Part shown: one piece after another, positions 11,279 to 25,814 of the stretch
How positions within the stretch are numbered: position 1 is the first letter of the stretch
Layout: the number at the start of each line of letters is the position of its first letter
DNA from: Cucumis sativus
Taxonomy: Eukaryota; Streptophyta; Magnoliopsida; Cucurbitales; Cucurbitaceae
Direction of reading: 5' to 3'
DNA: 64,000 nucleotides
Assembly (NCBI RefSeq): GCF_000004075.3
Contig: NC_026660.2
Location: 372,001 to 436,000, forward strand
Notes under the pieces: model-generated
The model's database searches: none
What the model saw: only the letters and a program-made list of their open reading frames with translations
What the model was told of the DNA's origin: nothing
Program-made: the position numbers and the translations under genes

Positions 11279-14151
11279 AGCCGGTAGCCAGTCACCGGCT
11301 TCCATGTTCCCTAACGCGCTTCTACTTTTTATACCCGAGCGTGGCTTTCACACTCAATGTTTTTTTCTTCACTTTTTTTTTAAGTCAGTATTAAATTAAA
11401 ATTAAAAAGGTCAATTTTTTTCTTCCAATAACTTAATATTCCTTTACCTAATACTTCTTCTTTTTTTCTTTTAATTTAGTGTTTTGTATCTGTTTAAATT
11501 TTAATTCATAAGATTATAATAATATGTGTTTGGAGTCTAAATTACTATAATATATTCCGATAATGAAATAGTTTAACACTCCGATAAAAAATAAAAACAT
11601 GATTAATATAAAATAATAAAGATCGTAGCAAATGAAATTTTAAACAATGTCGGATTTACAAAATGAATTATTATAGTAAATATATGAACTATTATCACAT
11701 AAAATTTTGATTCATAATTTAAATTAATTAGTTTATAAATCTATTTAAGACAATCGTAAAATTTACCTAATTTTTTTATTAAATGTAAATATAAATTGGT
11801 ACAATTATTAACTTACGCATTAAAAATGTTAATTTTTCTTAGTAATTATTTTTAAAAGGTTTTTTTTTTTCATTGGTTGAAATTAAAAAAAAAAATTGTA
11901 TTGGATGCATTAATTATTTATTTGTCACATCAAATGTAAAGAATTTAGTCCCACTTCTCTTCCATCAAATAAAAACAATCTCAAACTTCACTCAATTATG
12001 TATATATATTTATATATACACACATATATTGAATTGTTTTATTTATTTTGTTATTGTGTAATGAAATTTGGATCGTTTTTGGGAGAGTGATCGATGAGTT
12101 TAGATTGTACTGTAACCCAAAATTTATTACTGAATTGACGTTTTTTTATTCGATTTATAATATCAAATTCATTTTTTCTATACCGTCTTTAATTCAACCC
12201 TCTTTTTTTCACTAGTTTCACTCTTCATGATTTCATTTTTTTCGTTCTACTCTATATTAATTTTTCATGCATTCCAATACTCTCCGAATTTTGAGTAATT
12301 CGATTACATTCTAACCCTTCAGTTACAATTTACATCGAAGTAATGGTCATTTAGGTTGCTTGTAATTATTGTTTGATTAAAATACTTGATAGTTTTTTAC
12401 CTAAGACATTCACCAATATCAATCAAATATTGGGTTATATTCCATTGATTAAGACATTGGTGTGTCCCATTTTTAATCTTTTAGATTAAGTTAATGAACA
12501 ACACTCTTCCACCAATAAATTAATTGTTTTAGTGTACACTTTCTACTAATATTTTTAAAAATCAAGTCAAAATTTGAAAACAAAATAAAACGAGTTCTAA
12601 ATTAGACTATTAATTAAACTACTTTACTTAACATACATAAAATCGATGGTAAGAAAAATGAAACGGTGATATACTTATTTTTCACAAATGAAAAAAAAAG
12701 TTTAAATAGTTATCCAACAAGTTTGAAAGTATCCATTTTCACGTCTTAAATGTAATATTAAAAACATTGCATGTTTTCGGTTCCACCTAACAATAAATTT
12801 TGAAAAATAAGAAGAATGCGATAACCTAACTAAATAAATAAAAAAAGATGTTAAGAATGGATTAGGTTAGGAAGTAGTTTAAGTCCAATACACATTAGAG
12901 ATTAAGGTAATACAAAACTGCCTAAGCTTTTAATTTAATTAAAGTGGTTTGTGCTTATTCATAAGAATTATTGAAGTACATAATTATTTAATTTTTGTCT
13001 CTAACAAGTAATAAAATAAACAATTCTTTATAACAAAATACGCAAAATAAATAATCACTTTGAAAATTAACCAAATTAATTACAAAATATAACAAAATTT
13101 CAAATAATATTAATGATATAAATTGATAGTGATTGAGAGATGGGTAGAAGTCTATCAATGTTTAATCAATAAGTTATGAATTTTTATTATATTTATATAT
13201 ATTTTCAGTAGATTAAACCAATTAACAAAACTCTTTAACAATCAAAAGTATTTTTTAATTATAAAATGCGCAAATTGATCCAACTACAAAGTCTACTGGA
13301 TACATATTTGATTCAACAATCTTTTGCACGGAACAAACTCACACCTAACAGTGATATAACACAATTAGTTATTTTTTAAGTCAATCACATGACTCGTGTG
13401 ACTTAATTTTGACAACTCTATAATCAAAACAATTCAATCAATTCTATAAATATCTTTACCAATTTTTAAAAAAGATTAAACGATATTGGTTTGAAAGAAT
13501 CAAACACTCAACATATTCACCAAATTTTAAATTATGCTGGATTTACGTTAGCTTAATTAAAGTCGAGTAATTAAGAAACAAACGAGTACCTAAAAATACA
13601 ACTACGAGTAGATAGGAAACATTTGGTGTAACTTTAAAAGGAGTGTCTAATTAATACTTGAGTGATACTCAAATTAAAACATGGAGTAGCTTTTGAATGG
13701 TGATGTGATTAGAGATGAATTATCAAAACTCTTTTAAGAACAATCAATAATGGAAATTAAATTTAAGTGAAAGGAATAAGAAAAGAAAAGTTATTATCCA
13801 TATATAAATCAAATCATGAATGGTGAAAAGTACAATAATGGAGGTCGTGAGCTTGGGAAAAGGACAATAATGGAGTCAGCTACTCTGCAATTTCTCCCAC
13901 GCTATGGTGACGCGTGTATCATACGGATAAACAGCAACGGCTATGGATTCATTTCTCTCTCAAAAACCCCACAAAAGTTTAATCGAAGAAGGAAAGAAAG
14001 AAACCAGTTCAATTCAACGGTTCTTGTAGACGGCGTTTTCTATTCGTTTTTCTTTCACTTATGGCCATAACGACGATGACCCAATAGAAAATCAAAGTAA
14101 AGTCTGAAGTTTGAAGCGATCTCTTTCTCTCTCTTTGTTTTTTTTTTTTCT

Positions 14152-14181
14152 CCTTCTTCTTCTTCTTCTTCTTCTTCTTCT
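14152..14181 (+). repeat. CTT microsatellite in the SPPL gene leader
   Basis: A run of CTT triplets sits about 100 nt before the start codon at 14285, in the probable 5' leader. CT-rich leaders are common in plant mRNAs. Length polymorphism is likely. Confidence 0.8.
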
Positions 14182-14284
14182 CTTGTAGCTTCCTGTGAGC
14201 TTCTTCGATAAACTGTAAAAAGAAAACCCTATTTCTTGCTTTGGATCTTGGAATTGGAATCGGTTTTGGGGTTGTTGGGCCGTG

Positions 14285-17200
14285 ATGAATTCGCGGGGAG
14301 ATGTGATTACTACGGTACTTTTGGGTTTGATGCTGAGTTTGAGCTTGGTTTCAGCTGGGGATATAGTTCATCAGGACAGTGTTGCACCTACACGTCCTGG
14401 TTGTGAGAATAACTTCGTTCTGGTTAGTACTTGTGGTTCTTCTCTACTGCTGTTTTTTTTTTCTTTTAAAAAGTTCACTTAATTGGAGGTTTCAATTTGA
14501 ATTTCTTGTTCTTGGTACTTGAATTGTGTGGATTTGATGGTTGGAAAATCTGGGTATTTGCTTATTTGGCTATAAGTAAATTGGACGAACCCCTTCAGAG
14601 AAAGCGGGCTTAATTGAAGAAATGAAAAGTTGGGACTTGATGGTTTCGTGGTTTGTTTGTGATTTATGTGTCTGGTTTAGTTAGCTTATAGAGCTTCTTC
14701 ATTCAATTATTCCCTCTCTGTTTCTCTCCGTCTCTTAAATGTTTTTTATGATTCATCTTCTTCTTGTTTCTCAATTATTCCCTCAAATGTTTTTGATGAT
14801 TCATTTTTGCTCTTGTCTATTTGGCTGCTAACATGGTAACAAGAAACGAAATAAAACGATGCTTGTTTTCTATGCTGTCTTGTTATATGTATATACTGGC
14901 TGAGAACTAGAGTTAAGATAGATTCAATGGACGGAGATTCGAGGTAGAATTGATTTTTTGTTCAAACAGTGATGACTTTGAGGATGGTACTCAGTTTCTC
15001 CTACAATTATATCTGTGGCGATTTCATGTTGTAGTTCATTGATTTTCTGTTAAGGTGAAAGTCCCTACTTGGGTCAATGGTGTAGAAGCCACTGAATATG
15101 TTGGTGTTGGTGCACGATTTGGCCCATCCTTAGAATCAAAGGAGAAACATGCCACCCGCACTAGAGTTGCTCTGGCGGATCCTCCTGATTGTTGCAGTAT
15201 GCCCAGAAATAAGGTAAGATTTTCTGATATCTATTTTCCTTAATTTAGATATTAATAAGAAGTATGACTTGAAACATACATCGTATTGGTTGTTGGTTTT
15301 TTGTGTTGATGCATCTAAAGTTAAGTATACTTTAAAGTTCCATTAATTTGAAGTTGAAATGTTTGGTGTGCTTGTAGCTGGCTGGAGAGGTCATTTTGGT
15401 ACTTCGTGGAAATTGTAGTTTCACAAGTAAGGCAAATATTGCAGAGGGTGCTAATGCTTCAGCCATCCTTATCATTAATAACAGTAAAGGTATCAACATT
15501 TTCTTTTCTTATCATTCTTGTTATATTAAGCCATTGATGACAAAAGGATCTGAACAAACTATGACTAGAAATTTATGCATATCACTCTGCTACAAGAACT
15601 TTTGAGATAACTTTTTTTTTACAACGGTTGCAACAAGTTGTGGATATCTCTCATGCTCTTGTTAGTATTTTTACTATTTCAGTGCTTCAAAAACTGACCA
15701 AGAATTTATTTATGAAATGAGCATAACTTTCATACTCCTCAATGAAAGTTCCGTTTCCTATCTAAGAAAAAAAAAATTCGGGTAGGTAGTTCATACTCTA
15801 TTTATGTATAAATGCTTTTCTTTTATTTATCTCAATGAAAACAATTTCTCTAAGAGTCCTTATACTTTAGCTAGCTTGTTGTAAATTGTACGATTGAAAC
15901 TATGTTAGGTACCTAGATAAGAATATTAGTATTAAGTGGTATAAGGTAATTAGATGGAAAGGTATGCTCAAGAGGGAGGGTTCTCAAGTACCTTGAACTT
16001 GGATTATCTTGTATTTCTTCATAGTTATATTTCAATATATTCAGATCCGGTTCTTGTTAGGAAGTCTCCTAACAAACTACTGTGGTTTGCTTAACGTCAG
16101 CCTCTTTTCTGTCTTTTTTAGTTTAGATTTTTGTTGCCATTTGCAAGTTGTTGAATCTTTGGCCTACCATATCTGATATCACTTCTATAGTCCTTTCAAG
16201 TCCGTTTGGTTGATGAACGTTATTTTTCATAATTTTGTAACTGATAGAATGGTTCAACTGTCCATTCTGGAGTTTAGTTCTTAAATTCTTGTAAAAATCT
16301 ATTAAAAATTCTTTTTTGTTTTTTAAAAAATACAATTCCTTTTTTTTGTTCAGAACTTTTCAAGATGGTCTGTGAGGAGAATGAAACTGATGTAACCATA
16401 GGCATACCTGCTGTTATGCTCCCTCAAGATGCTGGTGAAAGCTTACAGAAGGATTTGAAGAGCAATATCTCAGGTGTGCATTTAATTTTGACCAATCTTG
16501 TGGTTAGCAATTCTTTTGTGTTTTATTCCCCCTTATATTCCATTTTAATCAATTTTAGTGCGAACTTACTTGTATTTCAGTATCTGTGCAACTTTATTCC
16601 CCGCTTCGACCAGTAGTAGATGTTGCAGAAGTATTTTTATGGCTTATGGCTGTTGGTACTGTCTTGTTGGCCTCTTATTGGTCTGCATGGACTGCAAGAG
16701 AAGTGGCTATCGAGCAAGATAAGCTGTTGAAGGTCCTATAGCTCTTCTCCAAATCTGTCTATTATTTCACATGAGTTTCTCCTTGGGTACTCCGTACTGG
16801 GTACTTTCTGAATAGTTGACGGACTTTACTCCATCTGCAGGATGGTTCAGATGAATTGCTGCAGATGGAAGCAACTGGTTCCAGTGGTTACATAGATATT
16901 AACACTACAGCAGCAATTCTATTTGTCGTGATTGCTTCATGTTTCTTGGTTATGCTCTACAAACTAATGTCTGCCTGGTTTCTTGATGTTCTGGTGGTTC
17001 TGTTTTGCATTGGCGGTGCAGAGGTTTGCCTATTCTTCTCTTTATTCTGGATGTTTAGATGGACAACTTGCTTTGTATCAATAAAAAAATTGTCTATGAA
17101 ATCTTGTGGATGTTGTGATGTCCAAAATTGAATCAATTTATTTTATTCACCAGTAAATTGTTTGAAGATGTCAGAATCTTCAAATGTTTGATCATCAATT

Positions 17201-20200
17201 AACAGGTACAAAAGAATTCCTCATAAAAAAAGAAAATTAAAATAATTTAACTTGTAGATGTTTTGAAGAACTTTTCTATAATTTAATTGCTTGAAAGTTT
17301 ATCTCTATGTGGTTGTATTTGTTGTTCATACTTTTTTTTTCTCTTCTGGGAGTTTGTATCTTTTAAACCTTTATTATTTTTCAGTACACTAACGAGAAGT
17401 TGTTTCTTGTTTTATATTTTTTAAAAAAGATATTTTAACAAATTTAAAATTTCAACTGGTGTGATGGGACTGAACCTCAGAATATCTATGTTCTCTAACA
17501 GGGACTACAAACTTGCTTGGTGGCTTTGTTATCATGGTACGTATCTTCCCTCACTTGTGCATGGTTCAATTTTTATAACTGCTTTGCTTAAGGAAGAAGA
17601 AGAAAGGAGTGTAGGTTCTCTCTCTCTCTCGTTTGGCATGCTATATTTTTTGTGAGCGTTTTGATATCAGCTTTGTGTAAACATGTGATATTTATTTTTG
17701 CATGGTTAGATTACTCTATAAAACTTATAGTTGAAAGATAAACGATAATGAAATTACAAGATAAACCAAGTTTTCGAGGTACTTAGACCCTCCCAATGTT
17801 AAGGTCTCTCTCAAATCCTATATCACTCACCAAAATATTGTTTGTCCTTCCCCATCCCCACTCCATCTATTTTTTTAAAAAAACCATCTATTTAAAACAA
17901 AAAATCTAAAAAACTTCCTAAATAATTACTAATATATCTTTATAATATTCCAATCAGCATACCTATCAGATACAATAAATAACGAATTAATGTTCAAATT
18001 AATTAATACCATTCAAATAATTATATAATTTAACTATGTACTAAAAACATATAATGTATTTCTATGGGTATCTGGGAAAAGAAAAGATGACATTTTGAAG
18101 TTTTTTGAATTTTTCCATAATATATATCTCTTTAATTTTTTAGTGGGATGAAACTGATGGCATAAGAACTATAGTTTCAGATGGTTTGAACATGCTGCTG
18201 AGTCATATATCAAAGTACCCTTCTTTGGAGCGGTGTCACATCTTACGTTGGCAGTTTCTCCTTTCTGCATATCATTCGCTGTTCTTTGGGCTTGTTACCG
18301 CAAAAGATCTTTTGCTTGGATAGGCCAAGATATCCTTGTAAGAAATCGCTATTTTCATTCTTCCAATTTGCTTGCTTTGTTGCCTTTTCATTTACATCTA
18401 AAATTTTCCCAAGTTGAGCCTCGAAAATTAGTCATCACTTATATTATTTAAAAATATATATTTTATTAAAAAATTTAATTTCAGAATAATACTCAATGCT
18501 CGAGTATTTATTCAGTTGTGATTTGCTCTCTTATCAACTTGATGTATAAATTTTTTACACCTTTCTTGGTATGGTTTGACTGGAGATTTTGTCTTCCTCC
18601 CTGCTCTTTAGTGTTCATTCTTCAGTAGAAGTTTAGTTGAAAAATCATCTGGTTTAACAGTGCATATCTTCTGAACTGGGACAACTCGTGGGTTTTCTTC
18701 TATAGCGGAAGCTATTTAGATCGAATAGGAAATTGAGGAAGAAAGTATTTTTCTGGGAGGATAAGTAAAAGCAGTTCATAATACAAGAGGATAAAATTAA
18801 GTTTACATAACCCTTTTGTATGCCCTTGAATTTTTTTGTATTTTTCTTGATGAAAGCTCGGTTTTTCCAGAAGAAAATTAAATTTACATAACCCATAGGA
18901 TTATGCTAAGGGTTGAATGGTAATTTAGCATGGTATTAAAGTAGGATGTTTTGTGTTTGAAATCATGTAACTTAGTTTCATCTCCTTCGCAGTTAATATA
19001 GACAACCACTTGTGCCCTTGTTCTAAATTCTAATTCCACAATTGCAAGTGAGTAAGAGTGTTAAAGTATTGATATAACATTCAATTAATAATAACTCATA
19101 AGTTTAAGCTTTTGGATTGAGTGTGATTTAACAATATGATATTGGAGACACACACTTACGGGAACGGGGTTAGAAGGATGTAGAACTCCCATGCATGAGC
19201 TTGGAAGAAGGAAGAGTGTGGCTTAAGAAGAGAAAAGAAAAGTTCTTGAACTCACTTCATCGTACTCCTTTTTAATTGGAAGTGGTCTAGTTTCTACTGC
19301 ATTTCAGCCTCTAAGATGTAGTGCCATGTTTATTTTGTCCTCCACATCATCCATCAAACTCCATGTTCCTTGCAGCGTACCTTTAGCACTACCTCTAAAG
19401 TCTAATCTCACTTCGGTAGATTTCCCAATCCTACCCTTACTCTGGTCTTTGGTCGCTTGTTTTTTCCACTCCTTTAAGAGTTTGTACTTTGTGTCTTTGA
19501 ACCTTTTTTATTTCTTCATTTTTTAAAATTATTATTATTAATACTTCTATTTATAGAAAAGTTTATTTTCTAAAAAAGTAATCAATTATTGTGATAATTC
19601 AAATTCTGAGAGTATATTTGGTCACCCCTTTTCTGTAATTATACATCTAAAAGAAAAATGATCTGGTCATGGTTATATGCCTCTTTGCGCCAACATTTTC
19701 GTGGATTGGTTCTTCTTCTAGTACTTTATTTCAGTGATGTTCAAGCTGCATTTTAGTCCCAAAGATTTGAATACTTTTAAAAAAGATGATAATTGATTCT
19801 CTTTCTAATATAAGAATATTTATGTCTCTTTGTTTCTGTTTTATAAACTTGAGACGATAAATTACAGATTTCTAAGAGACACTTCTATTAATAATTTAGT
19901 CGAAAAAATAATCTGCAAGCTCTGTGGTTTTAAATAACTTTCTTTTGTGGTTAATAATTCGGAACCTACCTATGGTTTGAAATGATTATCTTCTAGGTAT
20001 GTAATAGCTCTTTCACTATCCTAGGCTTTAATTTAGATACTTAAATATTAGAGACCCACATTAATGTTACAGTTCCATGCTTATATTTAGTTTGAGTTAT
20101 ATCACATTTACAAGATCCACTCATTTGTTTGATGTGATTTCTTTAAAATTTCATTGAAATGACTTCCTGTTCCCACTTTTATTCAGGGTATTGCGCTCAT

Positions 20201-21782
20201 AGTTACAGTCCTCCAGATTGTTCGAGTTCCTAATCTCAAGGTAATTTTTACAAAAATAAATAAAATTGTTTTAATTGTTGTCTACTATCTATAATTAACT
20301 TTGAGATCACAAGCAACTTCACATATATCAAATATAAGTGTCAATGTTACCATATCTTTTCTAGAAAGTGTTTTGCCCAACTAAATTTAAACTTAGGATC
20401 AGCTTTTTGTTATTTTATGCCTAGAAAATCCTTTTATTTTGCTAAATACCAGCTCTAAACCGTTGTGTGTACATCTAACAATGTTGTTGAAAATTCCCTT
20501 AGACTGATTTTTGGAATACGAGCATATAATTGGAAATTTTAGAAGAAAATGAACACTGGGTCTGGGTCTCCAATTCTAAGTATTCAATTTGTTCTCTGTT
20601 ATCAGGTTGGGACGGTGCTCCTCAGCTGTGCCTTCTTATATGACATATTTTGGGTATTTGTATCAAAATGGTGGTTCCACGAGAGTGTTATGATAGTGGT
20701 AAGTTGCTTGTTAAAGCCATCCCCATTTTCCATTGTTTTTCATACGCAATATTATTTGTTTTGAGACCTTGTCTTATTGTTGGGAATTCCAGGTTGCTCG
20801 TGGAGATAAGAGTGGAGAAGATGGTATTCCCATGTTGCTAAAGATTCCACGGATGTTTGATCCTTGGGGAGGGTACAGCATTATCGGATTTGGTGATATT
20901 ATCTTGCCAGGACTTTTAGTTGCATTTTCACTAAGGTGAAAGAAAGCTACAAGTACAACCTTTTCTTTTTGTTCCTACATTTAGGATTCAAGTAAGTTTG
21001 ACTTCAGTAGGTCAATATTAAACTGTCAAATTGGGCAACTTGGTGGTCTCAACTCAAAATATATGCCCACGCTCTCTCTCTCTGAACACACTGTCATCAG
21101 AAACTGTTGTACCATGCGGATAATTCCTAGCAATAGTACCCACTTGCATATGAAAATCTCTGCAAGTTCTTTTAATTGGAATGCAAGAGTTCTGATGCAA
21201 GTCACTCGTCCCTGGAACTAAATGGTGGATTGCCTCATTTGTGCAGATATGATTGGCTTGCAAAAAAGAAACTCCGGGCAGGTTACTTCGTCTGGGCAAT
21301 GACTGCTTATGGCACAGGTTTGTTAAACACTACCTGTTTTTCTTCTTTTTTTTTTTTTTCTGGAATCCTTTAGGGCTTTATCTTTCTTTTGTTGCTCGTT
21401 TGTGTTCTTCCTGTAATTTCGATAGGACACAACAAAAACCTGGGAGTAAACATTCAAAAGTTGATATTCTGAAGTTGGTCTTTGTTCATTTTGCATTTTA
21501 GGCCTACTCATCACTTATGTAGCTTTGAATTTAATGGATGGACATGGGCAACCAGCTTTGTTATACATTGTTCCTTTCACCCTTGGTAAGTAGCACGGTT
21601 CAATAACCGGATCTGCGATCCTACCCAACAAATCTAATTTGCTAAGAAAAACGATTGATTTGCTTGCAGGCACATTTTTGACTCTGGGAAAGCAAAGAAG
21701 GGATCTTAAGATTCTTTGGACAAGAGGAGAACCAGAAAGGCCTTGTCCACACATCCAACTCCAACCCTCATCTCAACATTAA
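14285..21782 (+). CDS. signal peptide peptidase-like intramembrane aspartyl protease with PA domain (SPPL2/4 type)
   Basis: There are fourteen exons: 14285-14422, 15055-15213, 15378-15489, 16354-16473, 16581-16732, 16841-17023, 17502-17536, 18175-18337, 20187-20240, 20606-20698, 20793-20935, 21247-21317, 21502-21585 and 21670-21782. They give 539 residues, matching plant SPPL2-5 (about 540). A hydrophobic signal peptide (about 1-24, ending VSAGD) is followed by a lumenal protease-associated domain (about 60-175, including [12 protein letters not shown]). About nine membrane spans follow. The presenilin-type catalytic motifs are all present: LYDIFWVF (YD), GFGDIILPG (GxGD) and QPALLYIVP (PAL). 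The enzyme should cut type II membrane proteins within the bilayer in the endomembrane system. Exon 8 uses the acceptor AG at 18173-18174, because the nearby AG at 18179-18180 would create a stop. ATG 14285 is the first start that opens the signal peptide. Confidence 0.95.
18930..19145. repeat. decayed retrotransposon/LTR-like remnant in SPPL intron 8
   Basis: The intron from 18338 to 20186 is by far the longest of this gene. It contains 'tggtattaaagtaggatg' at about 18933, resembling the TGGTATCAGAGC primer-binding site of Copia elements. It also contains 'taagcttttggattgagtg' with 'gatttaacaatatgatattgg' at about 19107-19144, which resembles the paired repeats at 44042 and 44236. Assignment to an LTR family is inference. 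Confidence 0.35.
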
Positions 21783-24700
21783 AAGGAACAACAGTAAGTA
21801 ACTTTGCAATCATAACCAACACCTGTTGTAATAGTAATACCAACTGTTATTAGGAGCACAAAGAACTTAGAGAACTCTTTTTCTTTCTTTTTTACCTTTC
21901 TTAGGCTGTAGATGACTTCCCTCGTGTAATTGATAAAAGCCTTTTTTTTTCCTTTTTTCCTTTTTTCAAACTATATATATACTTAACATAGAAAAAACAC
22001 TCTTGTTTTCGAGCTGCTGTCTCTGCAGTTCTGTTACTCCTCGTGTTAATGTGATGTTTTACTGCTGAGAATCTAAAGTTTTTTTTGTTTCTTTTTGGAA
22101 ATTCAACGCTTACACCAAAGTAAAGTAAGTAGTAGAGATGCTCTCAAACATGTAGCTCACTAATTATCCCAACATGGCCGTATTCGAGAGCATTTTTCAG
22201 TAACTGTTTCTAAATTTACAAAATATGTTTAGAAAGTCAATTCAAACGGACACTTAATCGATGGTGACATTTTGGCTAAACAAATTATTTATTAAATCAT
22301 CAATAATTATTTTTCATTTTACTTTCATTTACATCTTTCTTACGTTCACGAAATTTTGTTATTTTTTGTAATAACTATTCCTTTTAATAAATGTCAAAAC
22401 TGTTTAAAATATTTACGTAATATAACAAAATTATAGGTTCTATTATTGATAGATTTCTATTAATTTCTTTTAATGTCACAAATAGACACTAAAAACATTA
22501 ATAATTTTTAACAAACATAGATAATTTTTTGTCAGTGTTGATTAATGTTATCGATAGATATTGATAAATTTTATTAGTCCTCCAACGAATTGAGCTAAGG
22601 CGTGAGGTCAAGCATAAGGGTTTGGGCTCCTCCACGATCTTATTGGAGCACTTAAGAGCAGTTTTGGTATGATTTGGCTCTCTCATTCTCATTGAGGGTT
22701 GATTATATCGTTTGGTCCAAAATTATCTATAACAAATATATTCAACTAAAATATTTTAACATTATCATATTTTAATAAAAAAAGAAAAATCTAAAGTATT
22801 AATATTCTAAAACTTCATAGACGAAAGCCGAATAAAATTAATAATTAAAAAAGTTTAATATTTCGTTATTCATGTCAACCCATATTTTTCAACAAAATAC
22901 TCACATATTTCACATTGTTATTCACGTCAACTACTCAAATAACTTTTCTACGATTACTACGATTATTACTAACTCAACTCAACTCTGTTTTTTTTTTCAT
23001 ACTCATGTTTTAGAATTTCAATTATGACATATAAAAGGAAAAAAGTTATAAGATAAATTACAAATAGGAAACATTATACAATTAATTAAATTTGGACTCA
23101 CAACATGCATCAATAATTTGATGAACATTGAGATGTGATGTGTTAGATTATTGTCAAATATAGTCTCACACATACACTAATTTCCATGATTTGTTAGCTT
23201 GTTGAGTCTAAATTTCTACAAATTACATTCTTTTCCATACACTTTCTATATATATATATATGCAGTGGATTCGACCTAACTCAACAAATTGACTAGATTA
23301 TATTTCTTACCATTTATTTTCTAATTATTGGAGTTTCAACCCTAACAAACAACATTAACATAATGTAGATTTGCATACCCAAACAAAATGTAGAAAATTG
23401 ACTTAAGGAAGAACATAGAATCATTGTAAGATTTCTTGGAAAAGTATCCAAAAGTCATTTTGTGGAGCCAATTTGGAATAATATTAAAAGAGTGGGTCAC
23501 CCATTTTATCAAAACTTCAACTACTCCTTACTAATTTATTGTATTAACCAAACCTTCAACTTCCCAACCATATATTACTTCCCTAAGTTTCCCTCTCAAC
23601 TTTTCTCTTTTCTCTATCTCTCATTTTTGTTTGTCTACTTTTTCCAAACTTACCTATACTTATATATAAACTCGTCTCTCTTCACTCTATCAACTTTCAA
23701 GAACGCTGTTTATTAAATTTTATGTCTAATACGTCTTTGACATATTTTAAATGGTTAAAAACTAACCGAATTGTAAACTCTTATTTTTTTTGTTTGATTG
23801 ACTTGTTTTGTACTTCAACCATCGCGAAAAGAAGTGATTACATTGATTAAATTTTTTACTTTTTAATAGTAGTGATTAAGTTGATTAAGATAATGCAACT
23901 CTTTGCAAATTTACGAACTCGTTTTCTTATAGTATTAAGATAGGCCAAAGTAAAAGAGTAATATTAAGTTGCACCTATGTTCGTGTTCTCATCCTTTCTG
24001 TGCATACTAAAAAATATTTTTTGATAATTTATATTCTAAAAATATAATAGATTTTTTTTTTATTTCCACTCCTAAACTCATTAAATGATAAAATTTATTA
24101 TACTTGAATGCATTATTCTAAATAATAAATAAATATGTTTGTGAGTAATTGATATAATAAATTTATGAAAATCATTTTAAAATGACTCAAAATCAATTTA
24201 ACATTTAAACTTTTTTTTGTAAGAAAATGATTTTGAATAATGATTAAATATTTAAGAAAATGATTAAAAAACATAAATTCAAAAAATACCTCTTAAATAT
24301 ACAATAAATAGAAGAAGTTCAAAACTCAATCTTTCTCCCTCACAATTAAACATATTGTTAAGGTTGCCATATAGTTTTTTTCATTATCTTTGAATGAATT
24401 CATGGTTTGTTGTTGTTTATGATATTAAAAAAAAGAGAAAGATATAGAGATCCTTATATTAATTGTAAAAAGTATATCTCTTTAAAAAAATAATGAACTG
24501 AAAAAAGGAAATAAAAGCCACTAACCACCAAAATCAATTATGAACAAATTTAATAGCCAACTAAAAGCAACAACATCCAATCTCAAAATGCATCCACATG
24601 AAACTGTACAATTATTCAAACCAAATTTAATTTCAAAATAGTGACTGGAAAGTGATTAGAGAGATCTCCATTGTTTCCGTTTAGGTAGAAATGAAAGAAT

Positions 24701-25814
24701 AGGCGAATTTTTCTCATTTTACGAAAACGAAAGGTGTGTATTCTTCGTCTTTATCGTATTCATAACTTCATTTTATTGTCATGTGTATTTAATTTAATTG
24801 GTTTTAACTAAATAGGCGATAATTTTCCTATGGAAATTCGATATTGCTGTGAGAATTTTTCATTACGAGTAGAAATAGAGACGAGGAAGAAGTCATCGTG
24901 ACTTTACACCATCTGAATTTTTTCTAGTATTTGGTACTACCAAGCTCTCTTTCGCACTATAAGTTTGCTTTTATGAAGTTCGTATTAAAGTCAAGTTAGT
25001 CCTACTTTATTTATAAAAACTCATTTGACGTGGCAGATAGTATATAGATTAATAGATTAATTTTTCATCTAACTTTTGTGAGGACTTGAATTAATGTATC
25101 AAAAAAGGACTTTAACATAAGAATTGCAACTAAAAATTACAACGTAAACAAATAGAAAAACCATATTAGTTTTAGAACAATAATGGTTGCTTACCATGGT
25201 TATACTTATCAAACAAAATAGATTCAATTAGTTGATCGTAAATCCACGATTGATTTGTGTGTTATTTCTATTTGTTATTAATAGAGAGTGGAACATATGT
25301 TGTGAAAACAAATATGACTATTTACAATAATATATTTGTTAAAACAAGATTGACAAAAAAAGTAAAGATAAATAAGAATGAAAAATCAAATAAGAGATTA
25401 TGGAATCGTCTCAACAATCTAAACCCTAATATAAAAAAAAAGGAAATTCGTCTAAACTAAGATGGCATTAAGGATATGTGTATATATATATATGGTGACA
25501 ATGAAAGTAGAATTAATATATGAAATAAAAAGTGAGAAAACAATAAATATTAAGTGTATTGAATTTGCCAACCATTGCCTCCAACAACCCCAACTGTCCT
25601 TCACCAAAAGAAGAAATCCTTTTTCAAATGAAACTTTCAATTATTTCTTCTCATTTATAATCTCACCTTCCCATTTATTTTTTCCCACAAACACAAATTT
25701 AATACTAATCAAAACCCATCACTCAAATGCCTCTTCCTCTTCTTCCTAAATTCCGATTCTCCTAAATTCACTCTCACACCGTTGTTTGCCGTCCTGTCTC
25801 CACCGGAAACCGCC
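21783..25814. other. AT-rich intergenic spacer between SPPL and GPAT genes
   Basis: About 4 kb contains the 3' end of the SPPL gene, then poly-A/T tracts and short 'gatagatattgataaa'-type motifs near 22,450-22,580 that recur elsewhere in the window. No convincing coding frame or RNA gene is visible. The final 250 nt should include the promoter and leader of the acyltransferase gene. Confidence 0.55.

Larger units (their letters stand above)
10017..14284. other. intergenic spacer between the U-box gene and the SPPL gene
   Basis: The spacer is about 4.3 kb of AT-rich DNA, apart from a less AT-rich block at about 10,950-11,340 that holds a cluster of ACGT motifs (separate entry). The rest (11,400-13,790) has poly-A/T tracts and no protein-like reading frame. 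A TATATAAAT string at about 13,800 may be the TATA box of the downstream gene. That would imply a leader of roughly 450 nt. Confidence 0.6.

Noticed and set aside
10982-11394. Two overlapping + strand ORFs (101 and 125 codons) in the ACGT-motif block
   Set aside because: The products are of biased composition with no known motif. The frames are open because the block is less AT-rich. A regulatory reading is better supported.
23462-23716. 84-codon + strand ORF rich in Phe, Leu and Tyr
   Set aside because: The composition is what T-rich spacer DNA gives when translated. No motif.
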